This document shows, piece after piece, positions 31,282 through 40,893 of a DNA stretch of 44,505 nt. Below the pieces are notes generated by a model that was given only the letters and a program-made list of their open reading frames with translations, searched no databases and was not told the DNA's origin. Where the stretch lies: positions 1 to 44,505 of the forward strand of contig JAIRWM010000083.1 in assembly GCA_031268975.1 (NCBI GenBank), given 5' to 3'. Numbering within the stretch: position 1 is the first letter of the stretch; every line of letters starts with the position of its first letter. The position numbers were made by a program, and so were the translations under genes. Source of the stretch: Treponema sp. (GTDB lineage: Bacteria; Spirochaetota; Spirochaetia; Treponematales; Breznakiellaceae).

Positions 31282-32661
31282 TCAGATGTTCTGCGGAATG
31301 GCCGGAATGGTCGAGAAACCTTTTTCCAGTTCCGCGTCGGTGGGTACCCGGTCCGTGAGGGTTTTGTCGTTATAGGCCATGTAGGCGCTGAGATCGAAGT
31401 AACCTGTCCCGGTAAGACCGAAGAGTATCACTTTTTTCTCGCCGTTTTTTTTGCAGGCAAGGGCTTCGTCAATGGCCGCCTTGATCGCGTGGCTCGATTC
31501 CGGCGCCGGAAGTATGCCTTCCACTTTCATAAACTGCACCGCGGCGTCAAAAACGTCTGTCTGAATTTCCGCCCTGGCTTCAAGCAGGCCATCTTTGTAA
31601 AGCCGGCTCAATACCGGATTCATGCCGTGATACCTGAGGCCGCCGGCGTGGTTGGAAGAGGGGATAAAGCCGTTGCCCAGGGTCTGCATGCGGATAAGCG
31701 GCGTCGTTTTGGCGGTATCGCCGAAGTCGTAGGCGTAGCGTCCCCGGGTAAACGACGGGCAGGACGCCGGTTCCACGGCGATAAAGCGGGCGTCAAGCGC
31801 GCCGGAGAGCTTGTCGCCCATAAAGGGAGCGATAAGCCCGCCCAGATTTGAACCGCCGCCGGCGCATCCGATGATAATATCCGGCGTAATTCCGTACTTG
31901 TCCAGGGCAGCTTTGGCTTCCAGCCCGATAACGGACTGATGCAGCAGTACATGATTGAGGACGCTTCCCAGCACATAGCGGCACTTGTCCGTTTTTACCG
32001 CCGTTTCTACCGCTTCCGAAATGGCACAGCCCAGTGATCCGCCGGTTTGCGGATCGGTTTCCAGTATCTTCCTGCCCGATTCGGTTGTGTCCGAAGGCGA
32101 AGGGATAACGCCCGCCCCGTAGGTTTCCATCACCGCTTTACGATACGGCTTTTGCTGGGAGCTGACCTTTACCATGTACACCGTAAGGTCAAGACCGTAA
32201 AACGCGCAGGCCATGGCCATCGCCGTTCCCCACTGCCCCGCGCCGGTTTCAGTTGTAAGGCTTGTAAGCCCTTCTTCCCTGGCATAGTAGGCCTGCGGAC
32301 CGGCGGAATTGAGTTTATGGCTTCCCGAAGTGTTTGTCCCTTCAAATTTGTAGTAAATTTCAGCCGGTGTTCCCAGGGCCTTTTCAAGATAATAGGCACG
32401 TATCAGGGCGGAAGGCCGGTACGCCCGGTAAAAATCCTGAATACCTTCGGGAATGGGGATAAGAGGCGTGCCGTCGTCCAGTTCCTGACGGACCGCTTCT
32501 TTACAAAAAATATGCTCCATATCCGCCTGGGTAACCGGATTAAGGGTTCCGGGATGCAGAATCGGATCGGGCTTGTTTTTCATAACCGCCCGGATGTTGT
32601 ACCAGTATTTTGGCATCTCGTCTTCACTTAGATAGATCCGCGTGGGAATTTTTTGAGCCAT
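31282..32661 (-). CDS. trpB: Tryptophan synthase beta chain, TrpB2 type
   Basis: This 459-residue PLP enzyme condenses indole with serine (or phosphoserine) to tryptophan. PLP lysine is Lys116 in GTNTSGSHKLNSA, and the phosphate cup is GCAGGGSNLGG. ETGAGQWGTA and PAPESSHAIKAA are conserved blocks. The extended N-terminus (YNIRAVMKNKPDPILHPGT) and length define the TrpB2 class, which often works without TrpA as an indole salvage enzyme; no trp genes are adjacent, which supports that. The start is the ATG at 32661 with AAGGAG; an earlier ATG at 32694 is unlikely. Its promoter is at 32719-32747. Confidence 0.93.
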   Translation of the reverse strand: MAQKIPTRIYLSEDEMPKYWYNIRAVMKNKPDPILHPGTLNPVTQADMEHIFCKEAVRQELDDGTPLIPIPEGIQDFYRAYRPSALIRAYYLEKALGTPAEIYYKFEGTNTSGSHKLNSAGPQAYYAREEGLTSLTTETGAGQWGTAMAMACAFYGLDLTVYMVKVSSQQKPYRKAVMETYGAGVIPSPSDTTESGRKILETDPQTGGSLGCAISEAVETAVKTDKCRYVLGSVLNHVLLHQSVIGLEAKAALDKYGITPDIIIGCAGGGSNLGGLIAPFMGDKLSGALDARFIAVEPASCPSFTRGRYAYDFGDTAKTTPLIRMQTLGNGFIPSSNHAGGLRYHGMNPVLSRLYKDGLLEARAEIQTDVFDAAVQFMKVEGILPAPESSHAIKAAIDEALACKKNGEKKVILFGLTGTGYFDLSAYMAYNDKTLTDRVPTDAELEKGFSTIPAIPQNI

Positions 32662-32718
32662 TGTTTTCTCCTTCAAGGTGGTTATTTCGCTCATATACAG
32701 AGCGATTCTCTACATAGA

Positions 32719-32747
32719 AACATATCATCGGGGACTGTTTCTGTCAA
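32719..32747 (-). promoter_or_regulatory. trpB2 promoter
   Basis: Read leftward: TTGACA (32747-32742), a 17-base spacer and TATGTT (32724-32719), about 57 bases before the trpB2 ATG. Read leftward, the leader has a small dyad, TCGCTC and GAGCGA. Confidence 0.6.
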
Positions 32748-32824
32748 GTGATGCGGCATTAAAATGTCAGATTTTGGAACCCGATCAACTCATTTTGCCG
32801 GTTTGCCGGTTCTTTTTTGTAAAA

Positions 32825-32854
32825 TTGACTTTTCCGCCGGAACTCACATAGAAT
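32825..32854 (+). promoter_or_regulatory. Phosphofructokinase promoter, very close to start codon
   Basis: TTGACT (32825-32830), an 18-base spacer and TAGAAT (32849-32854), only five bases before the first ATG (32860). If real, the mRNA would start at or inside the first codons, so translation is leaderless or begins at the second ATG, 32866. Confidence 0.45.
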
Positions 32855-32859
32855 AGGCC

Positions 32860-33933
32860 ATGATTATGTCCACACGAACATTCGGTATCCTTACCTCGGG
32901 GGGCGACTGTCCCGGACTGAACGCCGCCATCCGGGGGGTTTGCAGGGCGGCCTATGACCGCTATCACATGAACATTCTGGGTATAGCCAACGGTTACCGG
33001 GGTCTTATTGACGGAAATGTGCGGCCGCTTGACCCGGAAGATTTTTCCGGCATACTTACCCAGGGCGGGACCATTCTGGGAACCAGCCGGGAAAAACCGT
33101 TTAAAGCTTCCGAAATCGGGGAAGACAAGGTAAAAGCGATAAAGGAAAACTACAAAAAATATAAACTTGACTGCCTTGTGGTTCTGGGCGGAAACGGCAC
33201 CCACACAACAGGCTATCTTCTTTCAAAAGAAGGGCTCAATATACTTGGGCTGCCGAAAACCATTGACAACGACATTGTAGGCACCGACAGAAGTTTCGGG
33301 TTTCACTCGGCAATGAACATTTGCACAGACGCCATTGACCGGCTTCATTCCATCGCGGCAAGCCACAACAGGGTTATGGTGATGGAAACGATGGGGCACA
33401 AGGCCGGCTGGCTCGCCCTGTACTCCGGCATTGCCGGCGGCGGCGACGTTATCATTGTTCCGGAAATTCCCTACGACATAAAAGCGGTTGCGAACCACCT
33501 TAACGAACGGGCAAAAACCGGCAAAAGTTTTTCCATCGTTGTCGTCGCCGAGGGCGCCATGTCCGTCGAAGAAGCGAAAATGGAAAAAAAAGACCGTAAA
33601 AAGCGCTGGGCCGAAGAGGGGCTCCCGTCGGTGGCATACCGGGTTGCCCGGGAAATTGAAAAAGAAACCGGCATGGAAACGCGGGCCACCGTTCTGGGAC
33701 ATGTACAGCGGGGCGGCATACCCAGCGCGTCGGACCGGGTACTGGCGACAAGCCTGGGCACCGCCGCCGCCGCGCTGCTTGCCTCCGGCGAATACGGCAA
33801 AATGATCTCCCAAACCGCCGGCGGCTTCGGAAAAGTGGACCTTTCCGTTCCCGCCGGGAAAACCAAATTTATCCCCCTGGACGATCCCTTGCTGGACACG
33901 GCCGCCGCCGTGGGAACCTGTCTGGGCGTGTAG
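32860..33933 (+). CDS. pfkA: 6-phosphofructokinase, group III (ATP-type signature)
   Basis: This 357-residue glycolytic enzyme phosphorylates fructose 6-phosphate. Substrate motifs are TSGGDCPGLNA (~12-21), LPKTIDNDI (131-139, with the catalytic Asp in TIDND) and METMGHKAGW. The phosphodonor loop is GGNGTHTTG: Gly113 corresponds to the Gly that marks ATP use, where PPi enzymes have Asp, while Lys133 is the Lys seen in group III enzymes. The Gly/Lys pair is the Streptomyces-like ATP-dependent type; this is inference from two positions and needs an assay. LGHVQRGGIPSASDR is conserved. Two ATGs (32860, 32866) are possible starts. Single gene. Confidence 0.92.
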   Translation: MIMSTRTFGILTSGGDCPGLNAAIRGVCRAAYDRYHMNILGIANGYRGLIDGNVRPLDPEDFSGILTQGGTILGTSREKPFKASEIGEDKVKAIKENYKKYKLDCLVVLGGNGTHTTGYLLSKEGLNILGLPKTIDNDIVGTDRSFGFHSAMNICTDAIDRLHSIAASHNRVMVMETMGHKAGWLALYSGIAGGGDVIIVPEIPYDIKAVANHLNERAKTGKSFSIVVVAEGAMSVEEAKMEKKDRKKRWAEEGLPSVAYRVAREIEKETGMETRATVLGHVQRGGIPSASDRVLATSLGTAAAALLASGEYGKMISQTAGGFGKVDLSVPAGKTKFIPLDDPLLDTAAAVGTCLGV

Positions 33934-33973
33934 CGGCCCAGGCCGGGCGGCGGCAGAGCCCGGTTTTTGCCTT

Positions 33974-34822
33974 TCACAAAAACGGATTGTAAAACCGCTC
34001 GCCGTCCCTGAATGTAAACCATATCCCGAACACAAAAAGCAGGACGCTTGCCGCCAGCGACACGATATCCGCGAAGCTGAACGGACGTGACGAATACCAT
34101 GTCCGTCTTTTATGTTTGCCGAACCCCCGCAGTTCCATGGCGTGGCTCACCGTGTCGATGCGTTCAAGCGACAAAAAGATCAGGGGGAGCAGGAGCCGGG
34201 CGGAATTTTTGAGCCGCTTAAGCGAAGAAACCCGTTTGCCGCCGGAACGCCGTTTTGCGAGCTCTATGCCGCGGGCCTGCTGGGCCTGTGAAATGGTTTG
34301 GTAATCGCGCTGTACGTCGGGAATGTACCGCAGGGTAAGGCTCACCGCGTAAGCGACAGTGTACGGCACACCGATCCGGTTAAGCGACGCGGCAAATTCG
34401 CTGGGGTGTGTTGTTACCACAAGAAGTATCGCCGGTGGAATTATCGTCAAATATTTCAGGAGAATGTTGAATTCGTAAAACAACTGTTCCGAAGTCAGGG
34501 TAAAGCGGCCTACCCCTTCCAGAATAACATGCCGCGAATGATACACGGCCGTACCCTGTTCGGGAGCGAACAGATAGACCACTACAAGATTAAGGGCGAG
34601 GAAGAGGCTCATCACCTTGAAAATAAACGAAACCTCCCCCGGCGCGGTACGGGAGATCGCAAAAACGGCGATTCCCAAAACCGCCATGACAACGATGACC
34701 CTGGTGTCGTAGCTCACCATGGTAAGAATTGACCAGAGCAGAAAGATGATCATTTTTGCCGCGCCCGAAAGATTGTGAACCGGAGACTTACGCTCAATAT
34801 AGGCCAGCATAAATTGACTCAT
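33974..34822 (-). CDS. ecfT: ECF transporter transmembrane (T) component
   Basis: This 282-residue membrane protein couples the two ATPase domains to the vitamin-binding S component. About five to six helices. It has the two Ala-Arg-Gly-type coupling motifs characteristic of EcfT/CbiQ: AQQARGIELAKR (~175-186) and SHAMELRGFGKHKRR (~228-242). The start ATG overlaps the ATPase stop (ATGA). It is the last gene of the leftward S-A-T operon. Confidence 0.92.
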   Translation of the reverse strand: MSQFMLAYIERKSPVHNLSGAAKMIIFLLWSILTMVSYDTRVIVVMAVLGIAVFAISRTAPGEVSFIFKVMSLFLALNLVVVYLFAPEQGTAVYHSRHVILEGVGRFTLTSEQLFYEFNILLKYLTIIPPAILLVVTTHPSEFAASLNRIGVPYTVAYAVSLTLRYIPDVQRDYQTISQAQQARGIELAKRRSGGKRVSSLKRLKNSARLLLPLIFLSLERIDTVSHAMELRGFGKHKRRTWYSSRPFSFADIVSLAASVLLFVFGIWFTFRDGERFYNPFL

Positions 34823-36639
34823 AAGGCGGCGCTTCCTGTCCGGCTGTATTGCACGGCCCGCCTGTCCCCGCTTCCCGTCCGGTTTTTTTCCTCATGGGCG
34901 ATAAACTGTCTGATAAAAAGGCGCGGATCCGGCAGTTTCGCCGCCAGCGCCAAATCGTAGAGACTTGTCCGTTTCAGGTGAGCTTTTTCAATTACAAAGT
35001 CGTCGCTGAGTATATCCGCGCTGCCGCCGACGGTTATGCACCTTCCTTCCGAAAGTACCGCCGTCCGGCGGGTATATTCCAGCATAAGATGCATGTCGTG
35101 GGTGATAAGGAGCATGGAAAGCCCCGCCTCGCCATTGAGGTTTTTAAGGAATTCCATAAACTCCACATAATGGCGGTAATCCTGGCCGGCGCTTGGTTCG
35201 TCCATAATGATAAACCGGGGATTAAGCACAAGGATGGACGCGATGGTAAGCCGCTTTTTTTGCCCGTACGACAGGGCGTTTACCGGCCAGTTCCTGAACG
35301 GATACAGGCCGCATATCCGCAGGGCTTCGTACACTCTCTCCTGAACCTCGGCGCCGCCAACGCCCCGGGTGCGCAGACCCAGGGCGGCCTCGTCAAAGAT
35401 CATCGGACAGGAGATCATCTGGTTGGGATTCTGCATCACATAGCCGATACTCTCCGCCCGCTCCATGATTGAAGATCCCGCAAGGTCTTTTCCGTCAAAA
35501 AACACCGAACCCGAAGAAGGCGTAAGAAATCCGCAGATGATTTTCGCAAGCGTGGATTTTCCCGCCCCGTTCTCTCCCACAAGGCTCATGCGCTCCCCCG
35601 CCCCGACAAAAAAAGAAACGTTATGCAGCCCGGCCGCGCCTTTGGGATAACTGAAAGAAAGATCCCGGATTTCCAGCAGAGGCTTTGCCGTTTCACGGCC
35701 GGGATCCCCGGCCGCGCCGCTCCAGTCCCGAAGCGGCGCCGGATCAAAGATCAGGGTTTCAAGGCTTTGCGGTTTGCAGGAAGCTTTTATGTCCGAGCCG
35801 GCGTAGCGGAGGGCGCTCAAGTACAGAGGTTCCCGTATACCGGCGTTTCGCAGCAAAGACGAGGCAAGCAGTTCAGCCGGGGGAAGATCCGCGATGATAC
35901 GGCCTTTGTCAAACAGAACAATGCGATCCACGGGCCGGTGGATGGCGTCCTCAAGCCGGTGCTCCACGATCAGGATGGTCTTGCCTTTTTCCCTATGGAT
36001 CATGTCTATAAGCTCTATGGCGTCTTTCCCCGCCGAAGGATCCAGGTTTGCCAGCGGCTCGTCAAAAAGCAGTATTTCCACTTCGTCCATCAGCACTCCC
36101 GCTATGGAGATACGCTGTTTCTGGCCGCCGGAAAGATCCTGGGGCGGTTTGGAAAGATGGCTTTCCATGCCCACAAGGGCAGCCGCCTCCCGGACCCGCC
36201 GGTGAAGTTCGGCCGGGGACACACAGTCGTTTTCCGCGGCAAAGGCGATATCCTCCGCGGCGCTGAGGCCCACAAACTGGCTGTCGGTATCCTGTAGCAC
36301 CGTACCCGCGAGTCTGGATATTTCAAAAATATTCAGACTCGCGCCGCCGCGCCCGAAAAGGGTAAATTCGCCGGAAACGCGGCCCCCGTAAGCGTTCAGG
36401 GCAAGCCCGTTTACGCAATGGATCAGCGTCGACTTGCCGGAGCCGGACGGTCCCAGAATCAGAATTTTTTCCCCGCGCTTTACCGAAAGGTTAATGTCGT
36501 ACAGGGTCGGCTCTGTCTGAGAAGCGTATTGAAAACTGAAATTTTTAAACTCAAGGACAATATCTTCGGACCGGCCGGCCGCCGGAACTGTCCGGACCGG
36601 CCGGGGCGCCTGGGTCTCGCGGCCCGAAGAAAAACCCAC
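34819..36639 (-). CDS. ECF transporter ATPase, fused double ABC domains
   Basis: This 606-residue protein has two ABC domains in one chain, as in YkoD-like energising ATPases. Domain 1 (~25-270) has Walker A GPSGSGKST, signature DLSGGQKQRIS and Walker B ILLFDEPLANLDP. Domain 2 (~325-560) has GENGAGKST, a variant signature LSYGQKKRLT and FIIMDEPSAGQD. It drives uptake with the S protein (upstream) and T protein (downstream). The start is GTG at 36639, sharing one base with the S-protein stop. The first 25 residues (GFSSGRETQAPRPVRTV) are not conserved-looking, so an internal start is possible. Confidence 0.92.
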   Translation of the reverse strand: MGFSSGRETQAPRPVRTVPAAGRSEDIVLEFKNFSFQYASQTEPTLYDINLSVKRGEKILILGPSGSGKSTLIHCVNGLALNAYGGRVSGEFTLFGRGGASLNIFEISRLAGTVLQDTDSQFVGLSAAEDIAFAAENDCVSPAELHRRVREAAALVGMESHLSKPPQDLSGGQKQRISIAGVLMDEVEILLFDEPLANLDPSAGKDAIELIDMIHREKGKTILIVEHRLEDAIHRPVDRIVLFDKGRIIADLPPAELLASSLLRNAGIREPLYLSALRYAGSDIKASCKPQSLETLIFDPAPLRDWSGAAGDPGRETAKPLLEIRDLSFSYPKGAAGLHNVSFFVGAGERMSLVGENGAGKSTLAKIICGFLTPSSGSVFFDGKDLAGSSIMERAESIGYVMQNPNQMISCPMIFDEAALGLRTRGVGGAEVQERVYEALRICGLYPFRNWPVNALSYGQKKRLTIASILVLNPRFIIMDEPSAGQDYRHYVEFMEFLKNLNGEAGLSMLLITHDMHLMLEYTRRTAVLSEGRCITVGGSADILSDDFVIEKAHLKRTSLYDLALAAKLPDPRLFIRQFIAHEEKNRTGSGDRRAVQYSRTGSAAL

Positions 36640-37193
36640 TATTCCGCCTTGAGACTTCCCGCTTTTGTTCTGGTACGGGAAAATCCGGCAAGCAGGATGG
36701 TTCCCAGGATGAGCACCACCAGAGCGTTAAGCGCCCCCGACACCAGCCCCTGAAGATACACCTTGTCCGCAGGTTCCTGGTAAATCAAAACATCCAGGGT
36801 AGAAGCGATAACGGCCCAGGCAGCGGCGTTGGTGACTATTTGTATGACATTGAAGAGCACCGCCTCTTTGACGCCGAATCCACCTGACTCAACCCGGTAC
36901 AATTTCCAGAAGATTCCAATTACAAGCCCGTAAATTGCGTCGGCGATAACCCAGGTCCACCAAATTCCAAAACCAAAGGTCAGGTCGGTGAGGGTATGGG
37001 CGATAAAGCCGATTAAAAGCCCCGCGACAGGGCCGAAAATCGCCGCGAATACCGAAAGGACGGCAATCCCCAAATTCAAATTGGTATTGGGAACTCCTGT
37101 AGGTACCGCCACAAAGCGCATCAAAACGAACACAAGAGCCGAGCCGATACCGACAGCGACAACGGTTCTGACAGAAATTGTTTTTTGAGCCAT
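36639..37193 (-). CDS. ECF transporter S component (UPF0397, riboflavin-type)
   Basis: This 184-residue inner-membrane protein with about five or six helices binds the transported vitamin. UPF0397-type features are the start MAQKTISVRTVVAVGIGSAL, PNTNLNLGIAVLSVFAAIFG, LIGFIAHTLTDLTFGFGIWW and GLVSGALNALVVLILG. The family is annotated as riboflavin transporter substrate-binding, but the ligand of most members is untested. The ATG at 37193 has GGAGG; the longer frame to 37280 lacks support. No FMN riboswitch is visible in the leader (only a small GGGCG-AAAG-CGTCC hairpin), so riboflavin is not independently supported. Confidence 0.88.
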   Translation of the reverse strand: MAQKTISVRTVVAVGIGSALVFVLMRFVAVPTGVPNTNLNLGIAVLSVFAAIFGPVAGLLIGFIAHTLTDLTFGFGIWWTWVIADAIYGLVIGIFWKLYRVESGGFGVKEAVLFNVIQIVTNAAAWAVIASTLDVLIYQEPADKVYLQGLVSGALNALVVLILGTILLAGFSRTRTKAGSLKAE

Positions 37194-37409
37194 CTTAAAC
37201 CTCCATTGCGTGAATATATCCGGACGCTTTCGCCCGTTCAATACCATATCCTGAGGCGCGAAAAAATACAAGGTACTCATATTAAACCGAGCGATTTTAT
37301 ATGAAATAACGCACGGGACGGTTTCAGGGGATTTTAAAACCGGCTTATACGGCTATCCAAACTCTGATTTTTTTTGTAATATATGCGGATACAAACCTTG
37401 GAGTAATAC

Positions 37410-38675
37410 ATGAAAAAGAAAATCGTCCTCGCCTATTCGGGAGGGTTGGATACGACGGTGATCATCCCCTGGCTTAAAGAGAACCAGGACTGCGATATTA
37501 TCGCGGTCTGCGTGGATCTTGGCCAGGAGGCGGACTGGAAAACAATCAAAAAGCGCGCTCTGGACACGGGAGCGGCTTCCTGCGTGGTTGTCGACGCGCA
37601 AAAAGAATATGTGGAACAGTACATTTGGCCGGCGCTCAAAGCGAATGCCCTGTACGAAGACAAGTATCTGCTGGGAACCTCGACAGCGCGGCCGCTTATC
37701 GCGAAAGTTTTGGTCGAGCAGGCCCGCAAGGAAAAAGCGTCCGCGATAGCGCACGGCGCCACGGGCAAGGGAAACGATCAGGTTCGTTTTGATCTGGGGA
37801 TAACGGCCCTTGCCCCGGATATTGAAATTATCGCCCCGTGGCGTACCTGGCGGATCAAAAGCCGTGAAGAAGAGATTCGCTATCTTAAGCGGCGCAAAAT
37901 CGCCGTCCCGGTGACAAAAAAAGATTCCTACAGCAGGGACGATAACCTCTGGCATATCTCCCACGAGGGCCTCGAACTGGAAGATCCGTCAAACGAGCCT
38001 TCTTTGGGGAAAATGCTGAAAATGACGGTTCCGCCGGAAAAGGCTCCGGCAAAGCCTGCGTATGTGGAAATCGGTTTTGAAAAGGGAATACCGGTATCGG
38101 TAAACGGCAAAAAAACAGACGGCATCGGCGTTATCACGACGCTGAACAAGATCGGCGGGGCCAACGGCTGCGGCATCGTCGACCTGGTTGAAAACCGGGT
38201 TGTCGGCATGAAAAGCCGGGGCGTTTACGAAACTCCGGGGGGCAGCATTTTGTACTACGCGCATCAGGAACTGGAACACATCTGCCTTGACCGGCAGACA
38301 TACGCCTTCAAACAAACGGTAGCCCAAAAACTTGGAGAAGTGATTTACGGCGGCCTGTGGTTTACTCCGCTGCGGGAATCGCTTTCCGCCTTTGTGGATT
38401 CAACCCAGGAAACGGTTTCCGGTACGGTGCGGCTTAAACTGTACAAGGGTTCGATTTCAGCGGCGGGGGTTTCTTCTCCCTATTCGCTGTACAACGCGTC
38501 CATCGCGAGCTTTACCACCGGGGAACTGTACAACCATTCCGACGCAAAGGGATTTATCAGGCTGTACGGCCTTTCCGTTCTTGTGCGGGCGCTGATGCGG
38601 CAGGAGGGAAAAAACTCTCCGGCCAAAAGTGGAGCGAAGAGCGCGGCAAAGTCCAAAACAAGAGGCAAAAGGTAA
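37410..38675 (+). CDS. argG: Argininosuccinate synthase
   Basis: This 421-residue cytosolic enzyme joins citrulline and aspartate using ATP, the penultimate step of arginine synthesis. The N-terminal PP-loop is [10 protein letters not shown] (8-17); [15 protein letters not shown] and the DPSNEP segment bind citrulline and aspartate. Length is slightly above the usual ~400 because of a C-terminal tail rich in Lys, Ala and Ser ([19 protein letters not shown]) that is not part of the enzyme fold. TTGGAG serves as ribosome-binding site. argH starts three bases after the stop, so they form one operon. Confidence 0.97.
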   Translation: MKKKIVLAYSGGLDTTVIIPWLKENQDCDIIAVCVDLGQEADWKTIKKRALDTGAASCVVVDAQKEYVEQYIWPALKANALYEDKYLLGTSTARPLIAKVLVEQARKEKASAIAHGATGKGNDQVRFDLGITALAPDIEIIAPWRTWRIKSREEEIRYLKRRKIAVPVTKKDSYSRDDNLWHISHEGLELEDPSNEPSLGKMLKMTVPPEKAPAKPAYVEIGFEKGIPVSVNGKKTDGIGVITTLNKIGGANGCGIVDLVENRVVGMKSRGVYETPGGSILYYAHQELEHICLDRQTYAFKQTVAQKLGEVIYGGLWFTPLRESLSAFVDSTQETVSGTVRLKLYKGSISAAGVSSPYSLYNASIASFTTGELYNHSDAKGFIRLYGLSVLVRALMRQEGKNSPAKSGAKSAAKSKTRGKR

Positions 38676-38678
38676 ACG

Positions 38679-40067
38679 GTGCCGAAACAGGTGCTCTGGG
38701 CCGGCAGGCTCAAGGAAAAACCGGAAGCGGAGGCGTTCGCGTTTCAGGCGTCCATCGGCGTTGACCGCCGCCTTGCCCTGGACGACATTGCCGGTTCGCG
38801 GGCGCACGCGGCCATGCTTGCCAAACAGGGGATTATTCCCGCGGCGGCCGCGGCCAAAATCGACAGGGAGCTTGGCCGTATCGCCTCGGAACTTGAGTCG
38901 GGCAAGCTTGTCATTGAAGATGGTTCGCATATCGAGGACATCCACTCTTACATCGAAGGGCTTCTTACCGAAAGACTCGGCGACGCCGGCCGCATGGTCC
39001 ATGCGGGCCGCAGCCGGAACGATCAGGTTGCCCTGGATTTTCGCCTGTACTTAAAGCGGGTTATTCCGGAGCTGCGGAACGAACTCGCCCTGACGGCGGG
39101 GACTCTGCTGGACAGGGCGGAAGAACACTCAGGCGCCGTAATGCCCGGCTATACCCACCTCCAGCGGGCGCAGCCGGTTACCCTGGGCTTCCATCTCTGC
39201 GCCTGGGCCGCCGCCCTGATCCGGGATCGGGGGCGGCTTGCGGACGCGCTGGAACGGCTTGACGAATGCCCGCTCGGGTCGGGCGCGCTGGCCGGGTCGG
39301 GCCTTCCCCTGGAAAGGCGCTCTGTCGCGGACGCGCTGGGCTTCGCCCGGATAAGCCTTAACGCCATGGACGCGGTGGCGGACAGGGACTTTGCCCTGGA
39401 AACCGCGTCGGCGATCTCCATCGCCATGGTACACCTTTCCCGGTTCTGCGAAGACACGGCGATCTGGGCAAGCGAGGAATTCGGCTTTATCAGCCTCTCC
39501 GAATCCTGGAGCACCGGATCATCGATTATGCCCCAGAAAAAAAATCCCGACTTTGCCGAGCTTATCCGGGGCAAGGCCGGCAGAACAACGGGAAATCTTG
39601 TCACCCTTATCACGGTGTTAAAAGGGCTTCCGTACGCCTACAACAAAGATCTTCAGGAAGACAAAGAAGCCCTGTTTGACAGCATCGACGCGCTCAGATC
39701 GTGCCTGCGGATGTTCCGGGGGATGGTGTCCCAAGCGGCGTTCAACACAGGCCGGATGAAAGCGGCCTGTACCGGCGGCTTTCTGGAAGCGACCGACGCG
39801 GCCGAATACCTTGTCCGCAAGGGGATGCCGTTCCGTACGGCCCACGAGACCGCCGCCCTTGTTGTACGGGACTGCATCGAGGCCGGTGAGCGTTCTGTCG
39901 CCCAAAGAAGCCTTGAAAAACTGCAAAGTAGATCCAAGCTGTTCGCCCCCGACGTTTTCGAGGCCCTCAAACCGCTTGCCTGTGTCAAAGCCCGAAGCCT
40001 TCCCGGAGGAACGGCTCCCAAAGAAGTCAGGCGGCAGATACGGGAGATGAGAAAACTGATAAAATGA
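38679..40067 (+). CDS. argH: Argininosuccinate lyase
   Basis: This 462-residue homotetrameric enzyme splits argininosuccinate into arginine and fumarate. The superfamily signature GSSIMPQKKNPD starts at Gly280; the catalytic Ser lies in this loop. HAGRSRNDQVALD (~107-119) and PGYTHLQRAQPVT (~155-167, with the catalytic His) are conserved. A GTG start at 38679 with AAAGGTAAAC upstream. Near-continuous with argG. The gene order argG-argH is standard. Confidence 0.97.
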   Translation: MPKQVLWAGRLKEKPEAEAFAFQASIGVDRRLALDDIAGSRAHAAMLAKQGIIPAAAAAKIDRELGRIASELESGKLVIEDGSHIEDIHSYIEGLLTERLGDAGRMVHAGRSRNDQVALDFRLYLKRVIPELRNELALTAGTLLDRAEEHSGAVMPGYTHLQRAQPVTLGFHLCAWAAALIRDRGRLADALERLDECPLGSGALAGSGLPLERRSVADALGFARISLNAMDAVADRDFALETASAISIAMVHLSRFCEDTAIWASEEFGFISLSESWSTGSSIMPQKKNPDFAELIRGKAGRTTGNLVTLITVLKGLPYAYNKDLQEDKEALFDSIDALRSCLRMFRGMVSQAAFNTGRMKAACTGGFLEATDAAEYLVRKGMPFRTAHETAALVVRDCIEAGERSVAQRSLEKLQSRSKLFAPDVFEALKPLACVKARSLPGGTAPKEVRRQIREMRKLIK

Positions 40068-40114
40068 TCCTCACCTTATGGCAATAATCGCCCGTTTGTG
40101 TTATTTTTTTTTCA

Positions 40115-40891
40115 ATGCGGATTACTGCTGTTTCTGATCTGTTCTACGCTCTGGGGTTTTTTACGCGGCTCCTTGGGGGAGTCCGCCATTTTATGCTGCG
40201 GGGCAGACCGTTTTATAAAACCCTGATTTTGCAGGTACTGTTTACCTTTGTCGACGCCCTGGGAATTACCGCCTTTCTGGCAATAGGCATCGGGGCGGCG
40301 GTCAATGTAATCGGCATCCCGTTTTTGAGCAATATCGGACAAAGCCGGATGATCTATCCCCTGATTATTACGATTATCACGCGGGAACTGGGGCCATTGC
40401 TGGCGGCCTTTATCGTTATCGCCCGGTCGGCCACGGCCATCGCTACGGAAATGGCGGGCATGGTGGTTTCCCACGAAATAGAAGCCTATATTTCCATCGG
40501 GGTTGATCCGATAGAACAGCTGGGGGTTCCCCGGTTTTTGGGCGTAACGGCGGCCATGTTTCTGCTCAATATTTTTTTCTCACTCTTCGGCCTGGCCGGT
40601 TCTTTCGCGGTCGCCCAGCTTTTTAACGCGATGCCCGCGGCGGTGTATTTCAACAATTTGCTGCAATCCCTGACCATCCACGACCTGGCCTTCTCCGTTG
40701 TTAAAAGCCTGTGCTTTGGAATGATTATTTCCATTACGGCGATAATACGGGGGCTTTCGGTAGACCGGGCAAGTACCGAAATTCCCGTAGCGGGTCTCCA
40801 GGCGGTAAGTAAATCCTTTATGTGGTGTATACTTTCGGATATCGTACTTTCCGCGTTGTATTACGCGCTGTTCAGCTTTGAGCTGGGGTAA
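40115..40891 (+). CDS. mlaE: Mla-type lipid ABC transporter permease (MlaE)
   Basis: This 258-residue inner-membrane permease of the MlaE/YrbE family has about five or six helices. The family block ITRELGPLLAAFIVIARSAT (~88-107) and IATEMAGMVVSHEIEAYISI follow, then GVDPIEQLGVPRFLGV. It works with the ATPase and MCE protein downstream to move phospholipids between membranes. No Shine-Dalgarno: a T-run TTATTTTTTTTTC precedes the ATG, which is unusual. The gap from argH is 47 bases, so read-through from the arg genes is possible. Confidence 0.92.
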   Translation: MRITAVSDLFYALGFFTRLLGGVRHFMLRGRPFYKTLILQVLFTFVDALGITAFLAIGIGAAVNVIGIPFLSNIGQSRMIYPLIITIITRELGPLLAAFIVIARSATAIATEMAGMVVSHEIEAYISIGVDPIEQLGVPRFLGVTAAMFLLNIFFSLFGLAGSFAVAQLFNAMPAAVYFNNLLQSLTIHDLAFSVVKSLCFGMIISITAIIRGLSVDRASTEIPVAGLQAVSKSFMWCILSDIVLSALYYALFSFELG

Positions 40892-40893
40892 CC

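Noticed and set aside
31094-31375. 93-residue rightward reading frame
   Set aside because: It passes through the hairpin repeat and continues antisense to trpB2; composition reflects shadow coding.
37194-37409. FMN riboswitch before the ECF S component
   Set aside because: No RFN-type conserved blocks are visible; only a small GGGCG-AAAG-CGTCC hairpin is present.
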